A stretch of DNA of 48,706 bases. It comes from Candidatus Woesearchaeota archaeon (GTDB lineage: Archaea > Nanobdellota > Nanobdellia > Woesearchaeales > SM23-78). The position numbers and the translations under genes are program-made. Numbering within the stretch: the stretch's first letter is position 1; every line of letters starts with the position of its first letter. Shown one piece after another: positions 1 through 7,352 of the stretch. The notes under the pieces were generated by a model. That model did not search any database, had not been told where the DNA came from, and was given only the letters and a program-made list of their open reading frames with translations. The stretch covers positions 1 through 48,706 of the forward strand of contig JAFGGS010000015.1 in NCBI GenBank assembly GCA_016930415.1. The letters are read 5' to 3'.

Positions 1-1
1 G

Positions 2-661
2 GAGTTCGAGCTTCCGCCTGGCAACGAGAGCGATCTTGGCAAGGATTACTGGTACGCGCTCAAGCAGAGCTTCTGGCTCGCTTATCCTGGTGCTGATCTT
101 AACTCTACCTGCAGGGCGAAGAATGGATTCGAGTATCCTTGCGTCAAGGGAACAGAGAAGGGCAATAAGAACGTGAAGCTGCTCAACCTCTACTTCGACA
201 ACTCCAGCTACATCGTAGTGTTCAGCGACAAGGAGCTCTCAGGTCTCGTCCCCACCTTGACTGACTATGCCTGCGACAGGTTCCCTTCATGGCTTAAGTG
301 GCTCTGCCCCAAGCCTCCATCCATATCTAAGAGCATAAAGGATCTTACCTTCGATGACTTGTTCGCTGCAAGATATGATAATAAGGAGACTTTGGGCATC
401 GGCAAGGAGCGTTGCGACTGTGCAGGCGCCGGATGCGCCCGCGCGCTCAAGTATGAATTCGAGTACTTTGGGTATTCACTTGATGACCTGACGCCCTTCC
501 TGGGCTCTGCCGACCTCTACGAGCAGGAGGATTTCATGATGAACCAGTCTGCTCCAAATAAGGTGGTCGTCTCAGTTACGAATCCGAAGTCTATCGACAG
601 GAATGCTCTTTGGAACGCGCTATCGTTCATGAAGAGGACTATCGGTGTTGAAGAAGAATAA
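2..661 (+). CDS. C-terminal part of a secreted/surface protein, paralogue of the next gene (partial)
   Basis: The reading frame is open from the first bases of the window to TAA at 659-661, so only the last 219 residues are present and the real start lies upstream; an internal GTG at 173 is not a convincing start. I do not recognise a named domain. The visible part has paired Cys residues (a DCAGAGC segment and others), fitting an extracytoplasmic protein. Its last 35 or so residues (FMMNQSAP, then PKSID and ALWNALSFMK) recur nearly unchanged at the end of the next protein, which has a signal peptide. I infer both are exported members of one lineage-specific family. Function unknown. Confidence 0.75.
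   Translation, partial: EFELPPGNESDLGKDYWYALKQSFWLAYPGADLNSTCRAKNGFEYPCVKGTEKGNKNVKLLNLYFDNSSYIVVFSDKELSGLVPTLTDYACDRFPSWLKWLCPKPPSISKSIKDLTFDDLFAARYDNKETLGIGKERCDCAGAGCARALKYEFEYFGYSLDDLTPFLGSADLYEQEDFMMNQSAPNKVVVSVTNPKSIDRNALWNALSFMKRTIGVEEE
536..634 (+). repeat. Duplicated C-terminal coding segment, copy 1
   Basis: This stretch matches 1225-1323 at nucleotide level. Two blocks are identical: 20 bases at 536-555 versus 1225-1244, and 31 bases at 604-634 versus 1293-1323. The interval between them diverges but keeps the protein pattern. The identical blocks fall inside codons, including third positions, so this is more than protein-level selection. Confidence 0.8.
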
Positions 662-704
662 AGCGTTTCTTAGCTTTTTCCGAATCCTTCAGGCCAATAC
701 AAAC

Positions 705-713
705 TTTTATAAA
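705..713 (+). promoter_or_regulatory. TATA box for the 760 gene
   Basis: TTTTATAAA-type TATA element about 50 nt upstream of the TTG start. A start of transcription near 736 would leave a short leader carrying the GAGGGGTGG ribosome binding site at 743-751. Confidence 0.5.
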
Positions 714-759
714 TATCTTTTCTCGTTATCTTCTAATTTTGAAGAGGGGTGGATTACAT

Positions 760-1332
760 TTGGAAGGAAAGCATCTTAGAGGGCTATTATCCTTCTTCGC
801 ACTAGTCATGATGTTCCTCTCGGCGTCGTTGTTCTTCTTCCCTTTATCAAGCGCGGGCGGCGCTTATGACGACGATGATTGCCCTTCAAAAGCGCTCTTC
901 AACGAGCAATCCATGAACATCATGCTGTCTGATAACGTTGATTGCGACGGCTCAGGCAATACAGACCCGTTAGCTGACTTGTTCGTCTACGCCGCGGTCT
1001 ACAACGCATCTAAAGGGGGTCCTGACTCTTCTGGTGTTCCCTCCATGATCTCTGATTGCACTATAAGGAACAAGAACGGCGAGTCCTGGTTTAAGGCGGA
1101 TCAAAAAGATGTCCAGGTAGGGGCTGGTGATGAACACTTGTTCGTGATAGTCTGCGCGCGAAGAGGAGACGGTCACTTGGTCCCGATGATTGGAACTCCT
1201 GAGCTTTATGCTGGCGAAAACTTTATGATGAACCAGTCTGCTCCTAAGAAGGTATTGGTGACTGTCGTTGACCCTAAGTCGATTGATAAGAGTGCTCTTT
1301 GGAACGCGCTATCGTTCATGAAGGGGAATTGA
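760..1332 (+). CDS. Secreted protein with signal peptide, paralogue of the preceding gene
   Basis: A protein of 190 residues. I chose the TTG at 760 because GAGGGGTGG lies about 8 nt upstream; an earlier in-frame TTG at 739 would put the ribosome binding site inside the gene. The N-terminus is a signal peptide: a short basic start, then a long hydrophobic stretch rich in Leu/Phe/Met (about residues 9-30) ending in SSAGGA. The mature part is acidic with several Cys (CPS, CDG, CTI, CAR). The C-terminal segment FMMNQSAP...ALWNALSFMK is shared with the upstream partial protein. I recognise no known domain. Likely extracellular or cell-envelope; role unknown. Confidence 0.75.
   Translation: MEGKHLRGLLSFFALVMMFLSASLFFFPLSSAGGAYDDDDCPSKALFNEQSMNIMLSDNVDCDGSGNTDPLADLFVYAAVYNASKGGPDSSGVPSMISDCTIRNKNGESWFKADQKDVQVGAGDEHLFVIVCARRGDGHLVPMIGTPELYAGENFMMNQSAPKKVLVTVVDPKSIDKSALWNALSFMKGN
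1225..1323 (+). repeat. Duplicated C-terminal coding segment, copy 2
   Basis: Counterpart of 536-634; see that entry. The shared block begins at FMMNQSAP and ends just before the stop codon of this gene. Confidence 0.8.
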
Positions 1333-1363
1333 CCGAAGAGACTATTGGAGAGATGTGAACTTA

Positions 1364-1397
1364 GATGTGAATTGATTGTGGATGTGAATTGATTGTG
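1364..1397 (+). repeat. 17-bp tandem direct repeat
   Basis: GATGTGAATTGATTGTG occurs twice head to tail (1364-1380 and 1381-1397), with a partial copy at 1352-1359. It fills the space before the ribosome binding site of the MEMO gene. It looks like replication slippage in an intergenic spacer; no function is evident. Confidence 0.85.
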
Positions 1398-1408
1398 GTG
1401 GTGTTTGT

Positions 1409-2293
1409 TTGACAAGAAAGCCGATGTATGCAGGTTCGTTTTATCCGCGCTCTGAGAGCGCTCTTCTGAAGGAGATTGATTCTTGTTTTCGGCACAAGTT
1501 CGGGCCTGGAGAGTTTGACCCTGCAAAAGCCCTCAAGCCCGCTCCCAACCCGGTCCTTGCAGTGATATCCCCTCACGCAGGTTATCGTTTCAGCGGCATG
1601 GCTGCTGCTTGGAGTTACAAGGCACTTGCAGAGGCAGACATGCCAGACCTTTTCATAATACTTGCTCCTAATCATCGGCTTTCCAAGTCAGGTATCTCTC
1701 TGGAGACCTTCCAGACTCCTTTTGGCTTGGTTCGGGTCGACCAGGACTTTGCTAACGCGCTCGCTGAGAAAGGCACTATCCTGATCGATGATGACGTCCA
1801 TCTCCCAGAGCACAGCCTTGAGGTGCAGCTCCCCTTCCTCCAGTACGTCTTCAAGGCAAAAGAGGATAAGATAAAGATAGTGCCTATACTCGTCTCGTCG
1901 GATATAGACTTGTCTAAGGCAGCCCTTGACATCCAGGAGACCCTAATGGACACCAAGAAGCGAGTGGCTTTCATTGTCAGCTCTGACTTCACGCATTACG
2001 GGACTGATTATGGCTACCTGCCTTTCAGGGCGGATTCCAAGGGAAGTGTGAAGAAGAAGCTCTCTGAGCTTGATGGAAAGGCGATACGTACGATTATAGA
2101 TGGAAATCCTGCTGATTTTGAGGAGTTCATAGAGGAGACTCGTGACACGATCTGCGGGTCTTTTCCAATCACGCTCCTGCTTAAGACGATCAAGTTCAGC
2201 AAGGCTAAGCTCCAGCAGTATTATACTTCAGGAGATTTGCTTGATGATTTTTCCAACTCAGTGAGCTATGCAAGCATAGTTTTTTATAAGTGA
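1409..2293 (+). CDS. MEMO family protein (AmmeMemoRadiSam protein B homologue)
   Basis: A protein of 294 residues starting at TTG 1409 behind GGTGGTG. It has the MEMO family pattern throughout: the opening RKPMYAGSFYP, then SPHAGYRFSG, APNHR, a central EHSLEVQLPFLQ segment, SSDFTHYG, and a C-terminal region ending in YASIVFYK. These blocks carry the His, Asp and Cys positions equivalent to the metal-binding site of human MEMO1 and to class III extradiol dioxygenases. In prokaryotes MEMO often sits with an AMMECR1-domain protein and a radical SAM protein; neither partner is adjacent here. Length is normal for the family. The biochemical role of prokaryotic MEMO proteins is not settled, so I assign family only. 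Confidence 0.9.
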   Translation: MTRKPMYAGSFYPRSESALLKEIDSCFRHKFGPGEFDPAKALKPAPNPVLAVISPHAGYRFSGMAAAWSYKALAEADMPDLFIILAPNHRLSKSGISLETFQTPFGLVRVDQDFANALAEKGTILIDDDVHLPEHSLEVQLPFLQYVFKAKEDKIKIVPILVSSDIDLSKAALDIQETLMDTKKRVAFIVSSDFTHYGTDYGYLPFRADSKGSVKKKLSELDGKAIRTIIDGNPADFEEFIEETRDTICGSFPITLLLKTIKFSKAKLQQYYTSGDLLDDFSNSVSYASIVFYK

Positions 2294-2357
2294 GAGTCGA
2301 TTGGATCGTGAACGCTGATTGAATGATTGGCTGAGTGATTGGTTGGATGATGGGATT

Positions 2358-4109
2358 ATGAGAATATTCGTGACGCGCGGCATCAGGAAAGGTCAGATCA
2401 CCATGATAGTGATAGTGGGCCTCGTGCTCCTCTTGACGTTTGCAATCCTGCTCATGCTCAGGTCAGGCTCATCTGGCAAGGAACCTGCGTCTGTCAGCAA
2501 GATATTGTACGAGCTCGAGTCAGGTCTTGTCAAGGATCACGTGACTGCCTGCATAACCAAGGTCTCTTCTGATTCTGTCGAGAAATTCACTGCGAGCGGT
2601 GGCCGCCTGTATGACTTTGACGGCGGACTCATCCCCCTCGCTTCCCTTGAAGAAGGCGTCGATTACCTTAACTACACCCTCGGCCAAAGGACTTTCCTAG
2701 TCGCGTACGGTCTTCGCGAGAACTCGTTCTGCCCAGAAATCTCGTACGCTATCCCTGACTTCCCTTACCTGCAGTCAAACATCTCCTCTTTAGAGTCTGT
2801 CTATTCCTCCAGCGATGACTGCGTGTTCAAGCACGCGGCAGCAGACTATGACGGCGTCTTAGGCGAGGTGACTATGCCCAAGCTTTGCTCATTTGTCCAG
2901 GACTCTTCTTGCAGGACTTTTGCAAAGGGCAAGGTGCTTGGCCTCACTGTCCAGCGCCAGATGGAGGATTATCTTGAGAGGAAGCTTCCTCTTTGCGTAG
3001 AGCTATCCAATTTCAGCGAGCAGTTCAACGCAGAGATATCTCAGGACGGGAACATCTCAGTCCATGTGAGTATAAGAGAGGATGACATCCAGATAGCGGT
3101 CGATTATCCTTTCATGATCACGTTCAAGGACATCCAGCCGATCTCAAAGGTCGTCCACTACCAGACTTCCTTGAAGGTCCGCCTCGGCAGGCTCTACAAC
3201 TTCCTCTATCACATTCTCTCAAGGGATGCCAAGGAGCCTTTCTTCGACATCAGGACTGAGGGCCACGCCTCTTCTTTCTGGGTGCCTGGCTTTGAGCTTA
3301 GGAAGATAGACAATCCCTGCAAGGACTGCATCCTTCCCCAGAGGCAGGATGACCTTATAGAGGTGTTTGATGACCAGTCCGCCCTGAACGGCAAGAACCT
3401 CATATTCAGGGTCGCGATGCAGGACCGAAGGCCAGTCTTATCTTACATCCCTGACGAGTATTATGACCTTAATCCTTCTGCGAGCACTCCAGTCTCCAAC
3501 TCAGAGATCCAGTTGATGGCTGTGGACCCTGATGACACCGAGCTCAAGTATGTGTTCATGTCAGAAGGCCCTTACGGAGGCTGGCGGGAGGACGATAATG
3601 TCATATACGACCTTGACAATGGCATGTTCCTGAAGATATTCTTTGACGTGAACAATGACCTAGGCAACCACCCAGTCTATGTGATGATCAAGGATGAAGA
3701 TGGCTTGTTCGATTACCAGCCTTTCTACATGAATGTGCAGGATACGAGCGCTACGCTTGCACGCCAGCAGAATTGCGTAGATGACTGCAACAATGATGCT
3801 TACTGCTCTGATTGCTGTGAGGACTGGTGCTTCATATCCAGGAACTTCTGCACGTCTCACTGCCTGGGAGAGTTCAAGCCGTATCAATACGCTTGTCTGC
3901 GCTGCGTCGAGCAGGTCTACTACTCGAACACGCCTGAGCAGCACGTCGACTGCCTGGCCATAGCTGACAAGCAGGGCTGCATCGACCAGATGCCTGACTG
4001 CTTCTGGGTGTTTGAGCCTGCTGCAGAGCCCCCTAACTTCGCAGGCAGGTGCGTGAGTGATCGCGATCTTAAGTCTCTGGTAGCGCCAGTCTTCATGGAA
4101 GACGATTGA
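2358..4109 (+). CDS. Large membrane-anchored extracellular protein with pilin-like N-terminus and Cys-rich tail
   Basis: A protein of 583 residues from ATG 2358; an in-frame TTG at 2319 would add 13 acidic and Trp-rich residues ahead of the basic N-terminus and is less likely. The start, RGIRKGQITMIVIVGLVLLL, has a basic segment, a KGQ junction and a hydrophobic helix, the layout of archaeal class III (type IV pilin-like) signal sequences. The body is extracellular in character. Around residues 380-475 it resembles a cadherin or immunoglobulin-like beta domain (repeated NSEIQLMAVDPDD and VYVMIKDEDGLFDY segments). The last 110 residues hold many Cys in a CVDDC/CSDCCEDWC pattern, implying disulfides. 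Other genes here with the same N-terminal layout lie at 9718-12602. Confidence 0.7.
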   Translation: MRIFVTRGIRKGQITMIVIVGLVLLLTFAILLMLRSGSSGKEPASVSKILYELESGLVKDHVTACITKVSSDSVEKFTASGGRLYDFDGGLIPLASLEEGVDYLNYTLGQRTFLVAYGLRENSFCPEISYAIPDFPYLQSNISSLESVYSSSDDCVFKHAAADYDGVLGEVTMPKLCSFVQDSSCRTFAKGKVLGLTVQRQMEDYLERKLPLCVELSNFSEQFNAEISQDGNISVHVSIREDDIQIAVDYPFMITFKDIQPISKVVHYQTSLKVRLGRLYNFLYHILSRDAKEPFFDIRTEGHASSFWVPGFELRKIDNPCKDCILPQRQDDLIEVFDDQSALNGKNLIFRVAMQDRRPVLSYIPDEYYDLNPSASTPVSNSEIQLMAVDPDDTELKYVFMSEGPYGGWREDDNVIYDLDNGMFLKIFFDVNNDLGNHPVYVMIKDEDGLFDYQPFYMNVQDTSATLARQQNCVDDCNNDAYCSDCCEDWCFISRNFCTSHCLGEFKPYQYACLRCVEQVYYSNTPEQHVDCLAIADKQGCIDQMPDCFWVFEPAAEPPNFAGRCVSDRDLKSLVAPVFMEDD

Positions 4110-4179
4110 CTAAGAGCCTTTTTCTCCTCTCAGGATCACTCTTGAATCGACCTTTAAACCCTCTCTCTAAACAATAAGA

Positions 4180-4187
4180 TTTATATA
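4180..4187 (+). promoter_or_regulatory. TATA box for the 4232 gene
   Basis: TTTATATA about 50 nt upstream of the ATG, in a 122-nt spacer. Predicted transcription start near 4210, giving a short leader that contains GGGTGG. Confidence 0.5.
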
Positions 4188-4231
4188 CTCCTTGTCAGAT
4201 TGTGTATCCTTAAAAAAGGGTGGTTGGATTA

Positions 4232-7201
4232 ATGCAGTTCATTCCTGTTTCAAGACGAGGATTAGTGCTTGTTACAGCGATTCTTCTCACAATCATCCTT
4301 TCAGGATTTGCAGCTGCTGATTGCTGCGTCTATGACAGGAAATGCACGTCAGACCTGACGGGCTGCCCTCCGGACAACATCTTCGGAGGAAGCTGCGGTG
4401 ACCTTGCGGACTGCAAGATGGGTTGTTGCTGCCAAGAGTCAAAGGCCATGAGAAAGGTCGAGTGCTCAGGTTCTGAGTTCAACATAGACTCGCAGTTGAC
4501 TTCCGGCGCCAGCTGTTCTTGCGATGAGACCTACACAGTCTCTGGGATGGTCAAGAAGGCAGGCTTTGGCCTTGGAGGTGCGAGCGTGAGCGTGGGCAGC
4601 CTGACAACGACATCCTCTTCTTCAGGCGACTTCGGTTCTTTCAGCCTTTCAGGAGTGCCTGGTGGCAAGGTCGTCGTCTTTGCAAGCAAGGATGGCTGCA
4701 CCGGCAACTTCACGATTTCAGACCTGCAATCAGACAGGTCAGGGATCGAGGTCAACATAGTGTGCGCCTGCACTCCTGGCTGCGATGCTGCCAACAAGTC
4801 CTATTGTGACTCTGACAGGGCAAAGCATGTCTTTGACGTGTCTAATCCAGCCCAGAGGTCTGAGTACTGCATGTACTGTGCAGACATGGACGAACCTGTC
4901 TGCGGCGCTTATTCTGACTGCAGAGCAGGAGACGGGGCGTGCCCCTTAGGCTGCTCTGCCTCTCCTTCAGACGAAAAGTATGATCCTGACTGCTCATGCA
5001 ACATCGACTCGAAGAACGGCTATTGCCCTCCTGGCTGCGATTCCTCTACTGACGCTGACTGCGGCGTCGTGTTCAAGCCCGCGTGCGGCGACGGTTTCGT
5101 CTCTTATCCCTTCGAGACCTGCGAGAAAGACCCTGCTGAGGGGCAAGTATCTTTCTGCTCTGCAGAGGCCTGCACTGACTGCAACTGCGTAAGCGACGAG
5201 AAGTGCGGTAATGGGAGGATAGATGCTGGAGAACAGTGCGAGCTTGGCAATATCTGCGTCGATGGGAGCGTGTGCATGGATTGTCGGTGCAGCGAGAAGT
5301 GCTCCGGCAGCGCGACGAACCCGACCATATCGGCTGGTTTTGACAAGGATACCAAGCAAGTGAAGGTCAGTTGGTCCTTGAGCTCTGCTTGTGATTCTCT
5401 GGTGTCGAGCTACATCCTCATGGAGTGCGTCAAGGACAGCAGCAATCCTTGCACTGACGTGGCTACTTTCTCTGAATCCGGAAGGTTTTACCGCGGCGAG
5501 AACGAGGCTATCTTGCTGGTGTCTGAGAACACGCAGTATTCCTTCTTCGTAAAAGCCTTGTTCGTAGATGACAGGTTGGGCTTCTCAAGGATCGCCTCGA
5601 TAAAGACCGGCTCTGACTTCTGCATGAACCGAGGTCCCGCGGACCCTGAAGAGTTCTGCATAGACAATAAGAGGAGCATGTGTGACAGCAACAACAACAT
5701 AAAAGTGGTCGAGGACTGCACCAGGCAGGACCTCTACTGTTCAGGTCCTGACAGGAACGGCAAGACCGTATGCGAATTGGTGGATGCCTGCTCCTTGTGC
5801 AACGGATTATATGGTATGTTCGGCATTTATCTCAATCTCAAGGTCAACACAGGCGACGACCTCGCGTTCTGTGATCCTGCTTCCCAGGGAGAGACTGTCT
5901 CTGGCTGCTATGTGGATAAGACCACCTCTTTATTCCCTGCTTACAAGGCTTGCGGATACGTGACCAGCTGCTATGACTTCAAGTCCAAGGAAGCTTGCAC
6001 TGGAGCTGATGATCCTTGCAGTTTCAACAAGGAGTGTGAGTGGGTTCCGCTTCCCTCTAATCCTGCTTTCGGAGGCATATGCAGGCCTAAGAATGAGCAG
6101 ATGGAGGATTGCTCCTTGTGCGATGATCCTGAGTACAACTGGCTTGGTCCGATATGCACTCCTGAGGTGTGCTCTTTGTTCGGGACTTGCTTCTATCAGG
6201 GCGTGGACAACACGCCCACCTGCTCTAGCAGGGCAGTCCATTACTGCCTGGAATACGACACTCAGGACCGGTGTTTGGGCTTTGGCGCCAACAAGGCTTC
6301 TGTCGAGGTAGACGTGCTTTATGGCGAGAATAACACCAGGATCGGCGGGACTCACGCAGTGACTAGGAGCGGCGACGAGCTTGGCCTTGGCAAATGCTAT
6401 TGGGAGCCTTGGGAGGACGGGACTGGCAAGTGCAGGCGCGACGCAGACGGACTTCCAGTCGATACGAAGGCCAGCGTCGGATTTGACTGTGAGAGGAGGG
6501 ACTTCTTCTGTGAGTCAGACTTCACAGATCCAGTGACCTCTCTGCTTCCTTCGGCTAGCGGCCTTTACCCTGCAAGCCCGAAGATAAGGTATTCTGTGAG
6601 CGACAATTATCCTTCTGACAAGATAAGCACGTTCTTCTGCGTCTCGCAAGTAGGGTCTCCTGCCTGCTATCCTGACGAGCCCGGAGTCCTGAGCGGGGTT
6701 GACAGGTATTTCATGGCTGACAAGCTCAGTGAGTCTGGAAGATACAACCTCTATTACTACTCAGCGGATCCCGCTAAGAATCTCGAACTGATCAAGAGTA
6801 CTTTGATAAGGGTCGATGCAGACGCTCCGTTCATAGAGCTGATCAGCCCTAGGAATGAGAGTGAGTTCGGCACGAACCAGCCCACTATATCTGTCTTGGG
6901 AAGAACCGCGTCTGACGTCTCTTATCTTTGCGCTAACAACACTGCCTTGAAGAAGGCCACTTGTATCAACAGCTGCAGCAAGAGAGGGGTTTCTCCTCCG
7001 TGCATCTCAGCTGACGGCATGTTCAACCTGACTGTCCCGATCCTCGCGTCGAACCAGCAGTCTTCTTTGTCATCGTCTAACATCGTGAGGAGCATAGTGT
7101 TTTACGCAGAGGACTTCGCGGGCAACGTGTATAGCAACACTATGCTCGGCGTCTTGTATGACGTAAAGCCGCCTGAGGCTCCGACCATTGTAATAAGATG
7201 A
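4232..7201 (+). CDS. Large Cys-rich secreted multidomain protein
   Basis: A protein of 989 residues. ATG 4232 is preferred over GTG 4220 because AAAGGGTGG sits just upstream. The signal peptide spans about residues 1-29 (RRGLVLVTAILLTIILSG, then AAADCC). A carboxypeptidase-regulatory-like beta sandwich follows near residues 100-180 (VSGMVKKAGFGLGGASVSV...GSFSLSGVPGG). Next are short Cys repeats of the Myxococcus disulfide type (CGDGFVSYPFETCE, CGNGRIDAGEQCE), a fibronectin type III-like stretch near residues 365-460, further Cys-rich modules, and two beta-sandwich segments of bacterial surface-protein type (DNYPSDKISTFFCVS, DADAPFIELISP). No C-terminal anchor is seen, so it may be released or bound through other surface proteins. 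Adhesion or envelope structure is an inference. Confidence 0.8.
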   Translation: MQFIPVSRRGLVLVTAILLTIILSGFAAADCCVYDRKCTSDLTGCPPDNIFGGSCGDLADCKMGCCCQESKAMRKVECSGSEFNIDSQLTSGASCSCDETYTVSGMVKKAGFGLGGASVSVGSLTTTSSSSGDFGSFSLSGVPGGKVVVFASKDGCTGNFTISDLQSDRSGIEVNIVCACTPGCDAANKSYCDSDRAKHVFDVSNPAQRSEYCMYCADMDEPVCGAYSDCRAGDGACPLGCSASPSDEKYDPDCSCNIDSKNGYCPPGCDSSTDADCGVVFKPACGDGFVSYPFETCEKDPAEGQVSFCSAEACTDCNCVSDEKCGNGRIDAGEQCELGNICVDGSVCMDCRCSEKCSGSATNPTISAGFDKDTKQVKVSWSLSSACDSLVSSYILMECVKDSSNPCTDVATFSESGRFYRGENEAILLVSENTQYSFFVKALFVDDRLGFSRIASIKTGSDFCMNRGPADPEEFCIDNKRSMCDSNNNIKVVEDCTRQDLYCSGPDRNGKTVCELVDACSLCNGLYGMFGIYLNLKVNTGDDLAFCDPASQGETVSGCYVDKTTSLFPAYKACGYVTSCYDFKSKEACTGADDPCSFNKECEWVPLPSNPAFGGICRPKNEQMEDCSLCDDPEYNWLGPICTPEVCSLFGTCFYQGVDNTPTCSSRAVHYCLEYDTQDRCLGFGANKASVEVDVLYGENNTRIGGTHAVTRSGDELGLGKCYWEPWEDGTGKCRRDADGLPVDTKASVGFDCERRDFFCESDFTDPVTSLLPSASGLYPASPKIRYSVSDNYPSDKISTFFCVSQVGSPACYPDEPGVLSGVDRYFMADKLSESGRYNLYYYSADPAKNLELIKSTLIRVDADAPFIELISPRNESEFGTNQPTISVLGRTASDVSYLCANNTALKKATCINSCSKRGVSPPCISADGMFNLTVPILASNQQSSLSSSNIVRSIVFYAEDFAGNVYSNTMLGVLYDVKPPEAPTIVIR

Positions 7202-7352
7202 TGATAAGATGATAAGATAAGCCATCAGATTATTTCCTTTCCATTTCCAAATTAGTTTTTTTTACGCACAATATTTCATTTTATTCCATTCGCAGAAAAA
7301 AAGGGGTTTTTCCATTTTTCAGGATTATTTCAGCATCATCGAGGTTATTTGA

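Noticed and set aside
2319-2357. Earlier TTG start for the pilin-like surface protein
   Set aside because: It would place acidic and Trp-rich residues ahead of the basic signal region; ATG 2358 gives a regular class III signal layout.
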